Positions 54,259-64,000 of a stretch of 64,000 bases of DNA are shown piece after piece. Position numbers and translations under genes: made by a program. Position 1 is the stretch's first letter; the number at the start of each line of letters is the position of its first letter. The notes under the pieces were generated by a model. That model had not been told where the DNA came from and did no database searches. It worked only from the letters and a program-made list of their open reading frames with translations. The DNA comes from Paracyclopina nana (Eukaryota > Arthropoda > Copepoda > Cyclopoida > Cyclopettidae): positions 1,803,001 to 1,867,000 of the forward strand of contig JAGUCH010000008.1 in the NCBI GenBank assembly GCA_019096065.1, in the 5' to 3' direction.

Positions 54259-57200
54259 TTGATCAAAACTCCCCGTGTGCTTTACCACTTAGTTACCCAC
54301 TTCAAGTCCTCACGTGTGCACAGTGGATTATTGTTTACTTTGTGCCTGCCATTTTCAAAAAAGCTCATTTCACCAGGTAAGCTATTTAATTCTTCCATTC
54401 CAGTCGCAACATCCTGGATTTTATTGCCGTTTCGTTTATTTTAGCAGAGCGCGTTAATTAACTCGTTGTTTACATTTGCTTGGTAATCTCAATTTTGATT
54501 TTTTCCCGTAAAACTCTGGTTGGGGAGGTTAACATTATTAGCATGGGGCAAGTCCGTTAATTTTTGCGTCAAGCGAGGTGGGGTTAAATTAGCGTGTGTG
54601 TGAGCGACCTTTTGACCGGCGCGTCTTAAGATCGAGAGCCGATAAAACTCAACCGTCATTTTTGGCCATGGCAAATTTCGATAATTGGAGCACAGCAATT
54701 TTCCACTTTTGTCTGTGTGGGTTGTGCAGAAAAATCCACTGTGCACAGAGTGTAAAATGCAAAATATCAAGATGATGCTATTTGACCCCAGGGTTCACAG
54801 ATTACAGTTTTGGCTGGATCACAGTGGGCCATAAAACCCACTAATGAGCATTACTTTACAGTGTGAGTCAACAAATTCTGATCTAAGCAAAGTATTCCGC
54901 TCAAAAATGCTATTCTTCCACATACCCGGAATTGGCTGTCATTTTTGGCATTAATTTTGATTTAAGAAAAAAGAAGCAACAAAAATTATTTCTGAGGAAA
55001 AAAAATTAGTCATTCTCACTTTTGCGTAATTTCCAAGGAATTTGGATTTTCTGCCTGATGACTAAAATAAAGAGATATCCAATTAGTGATATTTTGAGCC
55101 GAGTTTAAAAACTCTAATTGGCATCTTCTCAGCTGGACTAAAAACGCTTCTCACGTGTTTACTGTATAGAATTACTCAATGGCAGTTTTATTACATCAAC
55201 AACGGACTTTTCTCCCTTTTTCTGTTTTTCAGAGTTATACTTGACTGCAGATGCTGAATGTCTTCAGATACGAGATCTCTTCCACCAAAAAAATGACACT
55301 TATTATAGCTAATCAGATTCTGTTGCCTGTTCTCAGATACTGAGATGATGCTACATGCAATTTTTTTTTCTATTTTTGGCTCTACACTCTTAGTGCGATT
55401 GTGTGTTAATTTTCTGACAATGGAACTTTATTATTGAGCAGTGTTGTAAATGTGAGAAATAAAGGAATCCAAAGCAATAAACTCAAATTAGGCAACTCAA
55501 GGACAAAAAATGGCACATTTTAACGGCATAGAGATGAGTTTTGTCTCTTCAACTGCTTTGTAGCTGTCAGTACGCCTTTCGCTGCGCGGCACGCTTGTCC
55601 AGCTATTTAGCTTGGACGTCAGCTGTCGTTTTGTTGACTTTTGGTATGTTCTACTGTTTGTATCCATCTGGTTTCTTCTGGTTTTGATCGCTTCGAATTA
55701 GTTATGTTTACTTTGGCTAAATGAGACGCGTGACGATTAAAATTCGAGCACATTTCAAAATGGCTCTCAAATATAGAGTATATTTCATAGGCAAACCTGA
55801 TTGCCTAATATAATTAATTGGTAGGCCTTGATCAGTCAAGAAGCTATTAGAATGCAAATTACATTTTTGAATACACAGCTTTCATCAGTGAAGTGCTGTG
55901 CAATGATGCAAGGAAATCTCATTAAAAGAAGGTTTTGGCTTTTTTTCTAGTGTTGGCATGTCCATACTACATGCATGTGCGTAGAATGTGATTATAAAAA
56001 GTGACATTGAATGGCCAATGCGTGATATATACTTTTATTGGACCTAGCAAATATTGCAATGTCATTCTGTAATAGTTGTTACACACTCACACAGGGAAAA
56101 TATGAGCTGCAAATGGTTAGAGCAAAAAAAGGAGCTTCCTTTTTGGGATAACGCTTTTTGGAAAAATTGCTCCCAGATAGACATCATAGGAGGTAAACCT
56201 TATAAGCTGACTTGGAGATTGATAAATCTGTAGAAGGGCATAATTGATGGGCAGAAGCTGAGAGATTTCCTCGATTATGATGCAAAAAAAACATAGATTT
56301 CATCTATGCAGTTAGCACAAAAGAAGGCAAAAATTGCGCAATTTTGTGCTGAGAGTGAAAAACTTGCTGAAAATGCCACCAGTCGATGCAGTCCTCGAGT
56401 CTTTGGAGCTTTTAAGCTTTAAAAAGCATTGAGTGATAGTTTGATGGAATTGTGAATTTTGGCTTTTTTCCGTGCGAGCCTCCGCTGAAAACAACCATTT
56501 TTATCAGCAGATTTGATTCATATGATGGAGTTTTTTTATATTCGCTCCACTTTTTTGGTAGACGTGTCACATCCATTGTATCAATTGGAAATGTAGTATG
56601 CAGTAGACAAATGCTGAAAATAGTTGCTTGTCACTATTGTTGTTATTTTTTTCTAGCAGTCAGGCTCGAAACAATCCAATTATAATTCCAAAGTGTTGAC
56701 ATTTTCAATTCTCGCCAAAAAAGAGAGATTGATGTTTTATTTTATTTAGAAAAGTAAATCTGGTAGCGCTTTTCTACAGAGAGCGTTATCCAAATAAAGA
56801 AGGCTCGCGTTTAGTTCCATCTTTTTGAGTTAAAGGCCACTTGCAGGTTTCTAATGGATTTTTGTGTGCCGAGTGAAATCTCTGCTGCGTGGCTAATCAA
56901 TTTGCCCAAAATGTATTGAAAAATGTTGCTTTTTGGGCACCAACATATTTCTTTTGCCAAGTTATACCACTATGCTGATTTTCTATTGTTCTTTTGTCCC
57001 AAATTTTTCGTGACTTGTGAAAGTTCAGCCTGATGATGATTGTGTCAAAACAACCCCTTTTTCGCCTAATTTGCAGTAGAAAGTGCCAAAATTGGATCAT
57101 TACAGTTATCAATCAGAGATGGGTCTGCTGGAAAGATATTGCATACTTGGAATTTCTATTTGCATACATTTTGGCCATCATCAACATAGTAATGTGGCCA

Positions 57201-59107
57201 TTTCCCAGATTCTGGAATATACTACATTTTGCTGATGAAGAATATGCAAATCCCATTTTCTTTCATTAGTATTTTAGTAAATAGAAAAGTGAAATTTTCT
57301 CTGAGCCACTTTTTTCTTCACCTAATTTGCATAAGAGGATCTTCTTCTTACTTTTTGACACTCTCGGATACCTTGGCAGAATAGTCACCATGTGATCAGT
57401 TATAAAGTCACTGTTCACTTCCTTATAGGCATATGTATCAGTGATCTTCTTTAATGATTTGATTACAGCAATTACGTTTGATTGTGTAGTCTCAACTTCC
57501 TCTGAAGAATATTATGTGATTCATTGTTAGAAGTGAAAATGGGCAATTCTTTCCTTAAATTTGTTAGCAATTTTTGTGACCTAAAATTTAGCAGCAGCTG
57601 ACTGCTGCTCAACTTACACAAAATTGTTCTCAGCTCAGCTTGAGATCTCACTCAAGTGACAAAGAAGCCTTGAGGATTTCCATAAAGTTCTTCTTCTGCT
57701 ACACTGAGGCAATTTCTGGAAAAATGCAATATTTCACTCCCTTTTACTACTACAAGTCCAATGCTGAGTTAGTCAAGGTCATAAAAGCTTCAAAACCTAT
57801 TTGAAACCTTAACATCCTAGATTTCTCATTTATGTGCTTGAATAATGAAAAAATGGCCTTTTTTGGCTAGAAAAAAAGTGAAAACTGCAATTGCATACAT
57901 CAATCACTCCAATTTTTTTCCACTTGTAACCTCTGACATGAGAGATTTTTAATCTGCAATCAAATGTTCAGCAGCAATTGAATGAGAAAGGTAGCAATTT
58001 TGTTGAATTGCCAAAGTGACCATTTAGCACAGCTCGCTATATTTGGTGGACTTCAGTCATGCATTGCTATTATTAATCACTTTGGCCATCCTTGATTAAT
58101 CACAAAGCCAACTAAATGTATGATAATCAATTCTGCAGCGAAGCTCACATTTTGGCATGGAATAAGGGTTATTTTTCAGAGACATTTGTTCATAAAGACT
58201 GTAATTCATAATGGAAGCAAAGTCCCATCTGCTTGAAATTGAAGTGCAAATATTTCGCCAAGGAGGACAAAGCATAAATTACATTTTGATAATGAAACTA
58301 CTTACGTACTCTTCTTGAAGGCCTCTACTTTTCCCATGATTGAAAACAGGCATTTGCTATACTTGGGCAAATTGCATTTTAAGGACAAGATTTTTGAAAA
58401 TCAGTCGAAAACGAGCGTCAAAATGTAATTCGTGCCCTCTAGTGGGTGGACGAGTCAATTCCAGATGAGTACACGTGGGTGTTGCTTCTGTGCGTTACAC
58501 ACATCCATCATAAATGAACATTACGTACCTAAAGCCACCAAATAATTGCAATTTGTTTGCGATGCGGTCAAAAGCCAATGTTGAATCTTGGCAAAAGAAG
58601 AAATCTTGTCCTTAATTTGACTTAGGCTGAGGAAATTTCAAGACTGCCGAAACTGAGGAACACACCCAACAAAGCGACTCAAAAGCAATTGTCTTTACAC
58701 CTTCTTCTGTCCGACCATTAAAATTGCACAATTTTCCCTATAATGGCCATTGAATTGCCGTCCACTATTCGTCATCCAACTAAAAATTGCCCAGCAGTTT
58801 TCGACATTGCATTCTGGCGAAATGTGTGCGTCCAGCTCCTCTTGGCCAGTGTGCTGGACTATATTTCACCAGGTCACCAAGGTCACCAAAAACTCTTTGT
58901 TTCTAAATTAGATTTACTGGCGTTCTTTTTTGTCTTCCTCCTGCGATAACATTCTTTATTTGTGAAATTAGACACAGATTATTTGCTATGATAGTCTATA
59001 TTGCAATTTCTTAACATTGGCACTATTGGGACAGTTGCTCAACAAAAGTATCCAATGGGACAGAGGGACTTGATGCACAATGGGACTTCAATCTCAATGA
59101 GACTGGG

Positions 59108-59325
59108 GCACCATTGGGACAAGTTGGCTATTGGGACAAGTTGGCCATTGGGACAAGTTGGCCATTGGGACAAGTTGGCCATTGGGACAAGTTGGCCATT
59201 GGGACAAGTTGGCCATTGGGACAAGTTGGCCATTGGGACAAGTTGGCCATTGGGACAAGTTGGCCATTGGGACAAGTTGGCCATTGGGTCACGTTGGCCA
59301 TTGGGACAAATGGTTATGGGACAAG
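59108..59325 (+). repeat. 17-bp minisatellite, about 12-13 copies
   Basis: The unit is CCATTGGGACAAGTTGG, almost perfect from about 59128 to 59282, with variant units at both ends (CTATTGGG, ATTGGGTCACG, TTATGGGACAA). Looser relatives precede it near 59028-59065 (CTATTGGGACAGTTG, CCAATGGGACAGAGG), which suggests that the array grew from a local short motif. All frames stay open on both strands because 17-bp units cycle through frames without stops; this is not coding evidence. Confidence 0.92.
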
Positions 59326-62300
59326 ATGTCTAAAAGAAAAAGTGGCTAAATGGGACTAGTTGCCTTGGCTAAAAGAGTTTTGTGCGTATTGTAAAGGGTT
59401 GACTTTTATAAAAATGTGATTCCATTTTTGAGCTCATCAAGGGCAAAAAGCGCTCGCTCGTGAAGGGGGTAGAGGAAAGAGGTTCGCTCCAGGGAAGCTG
59501 AAAACACTTTTTTTGAAGTGTCGTAAAAATTCTATTTTGGTTGGTATGACAATTGGCCGTTGTGAAAAGCTCAAGACATTCCCTAAGTGATAGGTGTATG
59601 GGGCGTCAATCTGCGTCATGATACTTATATTCACCACACACTGGTCCATTACTAGGGAATTCGACCCACATGGGCACATTGGTTTTGGGTCCTCAATTTC
59701 CCACCGTGGATCATCATCTTGTGTCATTTATCCAATAATGAACCAAAATAAGCATAGATTGGGAATTTGGCCAAAAGCAACAACAACCGACAATCTGTAG
59801 TGAAGGTGTGGCAGAGTATGCACACTGGGCTAAATCCTCCCCAAATTGGTGCGCATTGCGAACAGTGGTACAAATATAATCTGATTTGAAGTTCAATGGC
59901 CTGCGGGATTAGACTTTAGTGTGTACACTCTCATGAAAGGCCCAAATCCAGGATTAATTTTATTGCATTTTTCCGTCAACTTGCCAGGGCATCCATAAGA
60001 AACGTTGTTTATTTTCATTACTTTGATTTTTCTTTTGTCGGCTTTGTTCTCGTTTTATGCCATAAAAGTTCACGTTTTTTATCGTTGATGGCTTTATTGA
60101 GTATTAAGAGTCTCAAGGCTAGTTTCTCGTTAACTCACTCGATCTGCTCGGTGGGAATTCTGACATTTAAGCCCAGTGTGTTTTGGAGGGGAGAGAAATC
60201 CTTAATTTCTGACCTCGTGTTCAAAAGATTTGAGCTAGGCACAAAGGCAAGAAATTTGCATTTAACTCATCTTCTTTTAATCGGACTTGTAGCCAAATAA
60301 AGCAAGCAGGGCCAAAAGTTTCTAGGTTGGCTTGTGTCAGGTGCACGTTGGGGATTTACTTTTTTAACAGACACCAGCAGTTTTTCACATTTGTGGCACA
60401 ATTTAGGATGAAGTTTTAAGCAGTGAAAGGCCCATTGTGTTTTGGCAAAACCTTGATGACAGACATGTTTTGTACTTGCGCCCAAATGGGTTAATCACGC
60501 CTTGGCGATCTTAAAAAGGCCCCGAGTTTTTCAAAGGCATTTTAGCTCCCAGTGCTGCGAGGTGAAAAAGAAGAAGATGTTATCACTTTCTATTTGAATC
60601 TAAAGCTGAACAACAAAGTGAATACAGATTCAGGTGAGATTTTCTGCCTTTGTGTCAGTGACATTGAAATGTGCATTTTTAATTTTGCCTTCCTTAACAG
60701 TGCTCCATTTCACAAATGGCAATTCAATTCCACTTAATTAGAACCAATTAAAATTGAGCATGGTAATCTGATTGTCATTCAGCTACAAATTTTTAGGGGC
60801 GTGATTAATCCAATGAAAAATTGATCACAATTAGCAAGTTGCGCTTTCAACTTGATTCCCAAACGTTGATCAAAGTTGTCAACATGGATGGCCACTCATT
60901 TTACTCAGCCATGTTTTCAAGTTCTGTCTTCAAGATTCGTTTTTGTGTGGCACACAAAGCAGGGTTTGTTATACACCCTAGTCCTCCCAAATGAGCACCC
61001 TGCACTGTGGGGAAATGGGTGCTAGCACTCCTGCCCTCCCTCATAGAAAGCTGGGTGCTAATGTGTGATCACAACCCCAGTGTGACAAGCCACTAAAAGT
61101 CATTTATGGCCCATGCCAAAGTTGGCTTATTTGAGGAAAAGTCAATGTTTATTATTGTATCTGTGACATTGCTCGCAACGAAGAAAAAAAGAGTGGCCAT
61201 CAAAGTTGACAGCTTGTATCCACTTTTTGGTAGCAATCATGAAGCATATCATGATAAACCAATGAAAGCTTTGTTGATATTCGTCAGAAAATTCCCTATG
61301 ATTGACACTTAAAAGTGGCTCTGCTAATCATCAACATTCAAACTCATAAATAGTTTTTTCCTCTGTATTTCAAAAATTCACATTTCAATGCCAGCATCAC
61401 AAAGGTGAAAAATCTCCAATGAATTTGTGCTGCAGTAAGGTGACATTTAGGAAGTGGGCTCTTGATTTATATGACCTTATTCCTCTGAGTTTCTTCTATT
61501 GTTGTCTGTTGCCAAGGTTTGACCATGAACATCAATTAAAGCTAGAATTAAAAGTGCGACTCAAATGAGGTGTGGATAATAATAATGTTCATCCCAGCTA
61601 CCCAAAATTGGCTTGTCAAGCAGCAAAACTTGCTAAACCAACAAATGGCAGCAATAGGAAGTCACACTGTGAGAAATTGCCCAGAATTTGCCGACTCCCA
61701 GGGGCATGAGTCAAGTGGAATTTGCCCAGTGTGCATGGGATGTGCAGGAAAATAAATGGCCGTTGGCCCATTGTAACCTTGGCTCTTAGTACTTTTGGTC
61801 ATTATGAAATTTTGCACCTTTTATGCCAAAAATTATTCTTGCGCAGCTATGCTCTATTGCCACATGCTTCAGATTGAGCACCAAATTGGAGCTTTGGACA
61901 TTTCCAGCAATTGTTAATATTGCTGGCTTTTTTCTCGTAAATAGTGTTAGTACTGGTAACATATCCTGCCAAAGCAGTATATATTAGTTTTAACATGTCG
62001 CCAAAATGTGGTCAAACCACAATAAACTAATTAGTCAATAATTGAACTATAACCTGCTTGTCTCGGTTCATTAATCATGAAATTTCTAGGTCAATGCTAT
62101 GAAGTATATTTCTTATTTTGAGAAAACTAATGATTAAGCAATGGTTTGTTTTTCAAACTGCTCACATGGCAATGCAATAAATGGGAAAGTAATGGGACTC
62201 AGTTGTCATCTTTCAGTTCCATTTAGGTTCTTGTGTATGAAATTAAATTAAAAAAAGTTAGAAGTTTCCTCATATCAAGATTCTCCTTGACTCAGAGTAC

Positions 62301-64000
62301 AAAAAACCAGGGAAAACTGGCTTGCCTAAAGTTAGTCTCGCCTGATTGGCCTTACTAAAATGTTGCTCACTTATTCACTTTCCACTTTCAGCAGTGTAAA
62401 AGGAGATATATTCTTCTTGGTGATTTTTGACCCAATTCAAGTACTGGCAATCAATCAAGCCCTTTTCCTTACAGACCTTGACATGGAAAAGTGAGATCAA
62501 TTTTCTTCTTCAGCATGAAATCATCCATATATAATGTAGTGATACCCCCAACAAAGGGTGATTTTGAGCAAAACAAAATTATTAAAATTGTATTGCATTT
62601 CTTTCATAGGCAATTGCACAAATAAGTGAAGCATTTTCTTTTTGCTGGGAGATTTTTCCTTTTTTTGCAAAACGGACTGACACACATGTCTTTTGCCATG
62701 TCATATTTGCCAAAAAACAATATGCTTATGGCAAGATAACAATTGCTGTAGGCCAATTATTTACTTGAACTTGAAAAGTAAATTGCCTTCTTGTCCCATT
62801 TTGCTATATATGGAGCACATTAATTTCAGTTTTCAATCAAATCTTGATATTTTTCCATTATTTTTCCTCATCTGGTTTCTTGGATGAAATTCTGAGCCTT
62901 CAGAGCCTTATTTGATTTTGCAGAGCCTTGTTGAGCCTTGCATAAGCTCTATCTTGAATTCAGTTTCAAAATCTTTCTTAAAAGTACTTTTCTAGCTTGT
63001 GTTGATTCAACTTGTCATTGTTTGTTGCTTGAATTGTTTGATGATTTTTATAATCTTGGCAAAACATGCCCTAGCATGCTTTTATCTCGTTTTCCTATGA
63101 TAACTTAGATTCTACTTTTTGTCTGATTTCTCCTTGATTTTGCTCAATTTTCCCCACATCACTCCCATTTTCTTCTCTCTTTTTTATACTAGTGCAGTGC
63201 AACAAAGAGTCGCTTTGTAAATCCAGAGAAAAATATAATAAATTCCTTTGACAGACTCGTCTTTGTGTCCACAAAAAGGGAGAAGCTCAGTAGAATGCTG
63301 TGGAAAAACCACCAGCTCAAATATTGGACTTGTTCAAACATTTGGGCTTGGCAGCATCCAAAAGATCATCATTTTCAAGGGTGTTTTCTTCAAACCCTTC
63401 TTCTAATCAAGAGCCACATTCACGATTTATCTTTTATCCGGCTGCCGCTGAGTGACAAACCTTGAAGGTGACTGGACGAAATTTGCCAGAGAAATGCCAC
63501 ATCTTTCAGATGCACAAATAAAAAGCGAAAAACGTGAGGGCAATTTTTGCAAACCAAGGGGGAAAATTTTGAGCGTTACTTTTTTCATGTGTTTTTACTC
63601 TCAAAAGTTTGTCAATTTTGACTTTCCATGTCGCTACTCTTGCTGCTCATAGAGTATCTACGTAATCTCCAAAAGGTGAAAATTGTGCAGAAAAGCCACG
63701 ATTGAATGGTTTTCTGATGTGACAAGAATCACGCTACCCACACACAAAATTCTAAGGGATTTTGAGGTTCTTGCAGTAGCCAGCTGTAGTAAACAACACC
63801 TGCCTTTTATGGTAATTGTCAAATCATCAGATATGCAAACTGTGTCACAAATTCCTGCCAACCAAGACTGAGAGAGAAACTTGATTGCAAAATAAGATGT
63901 GTGGCCTTAGACATGCAAAATTAATTACTTCTTGCCATACACACAGTGTAATTGAAAATAGTCACGTGATCCTCAAAGCTGCTAAATCTTACATATTATT

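Larger units (their letters stand above)
53763..64000. other. Long region without a recognisable gene
   Basis: About 10 kb of AT-rich DNA. It contains the CG microsatellite at 54242-54258 and the 17-bp minisatellite near 59108-59325. The open frames are short, lack motifs and overlap each other on both strands. CG-rich sequence with several CACGTG-like sites at about 54180-54480 looks more like a promoter or first-exon area than the rest, but no exon can be assigned. The stretch could be a large intron or a regulatory desert. Confidence 0.55.

Noticed and set aside
59001-59359. Overlapping frames (GQVGHWDKLAI-type repeats) as a repeat protein
   Set aside because: The 17-bp minisatellite leaves frames open on both strands; no flanking coding sequence or splice signals.

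Overview
The window is eukaryotic and almost certainly arthropod. The genes are interrupted by GT-AG introns, most of them only 50-100 bp. The AT-rich DNA between genes carries small DNA-transposon relicts. The gene set (chitin deacetylase of the serpentine/vermiform type with peritrophin and LDL-A domains, two ionotropic-receptor genes, an ecdysteroid-kinase-like CHK kinase, SLC46 transporter, MINPP phosphatase, GT11 fucosyltransferase, TDG) fits a pancrustacean. I cannot name the species from sequence alone.

Layout. 1-9.9 kb: no recognisable gene, only short transposon relicts. 9.9-20.3 kb: a four-exon CHK kinase-like gene whose third intron has been invaded by an 8.88-kb foldback-type element. 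This element has two inverted arms of 217-bp tandem repeats, an ~2-kb centre holding further nested MITEs, and a candidate 9-bp target duplication. Removing it leaves a normal 59-bp intron. 20.4 kb: tRNA-Pro(AGG). 23.3-25.6 kb: MINPP-like histidine phosphatase with an acidic minisatellite insertion, tail-to-tail with a chitin deacetylase gene (25.7-29.9 kb, minus). The deacetylase has lost most of its catalytic residues and carries a complete alpha-1,2-fucosyltransferase-like gene inside its first intron on the other strand. 32.7-33.8 kb: GH16 glycosidase (minus). 34.1-34.7 kb: one MITE nested inside another. 35.5-35.8 kb: a two-exon gene for an 89-residue secreted cysteine-rich peptide. 35.9-37.6 kb: an ionotropic receptor interrupted by one in-frame TGA. 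37.8-38.5 kb: the last exon of a Pro/Thr-repeat protein. 40.7-42.7 kb: a dienelactone-hydrolase tandem pair, one copy intact and one with two 1-base deletions. 43.6-46.5 kb: thymine-DNA glycosylase with a GC/CpG-rich first exon. 48.0-49.7 kb: an unrecognised 535-residue secreted protein, tail-to-tail with an SLC46-type transporter (49.8-51.8 kb). 52.1-53.8 kb: an intact paralogue of the interrupted receptor. 53.8-64 kb: no recognisable gene, one 17-bp minisatellite.

The genes form no obvious shared pathway. Several act on extracellular carbohydrate or cuticle (chitin deacetylase-like, GH16, GT11) and two are chemosensory-type channels. Exon joins were worked out by hand from splice signals, phase and family alignment from memory. 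Joins where the phase closes exactly and the protein length matches the family are the firmest.
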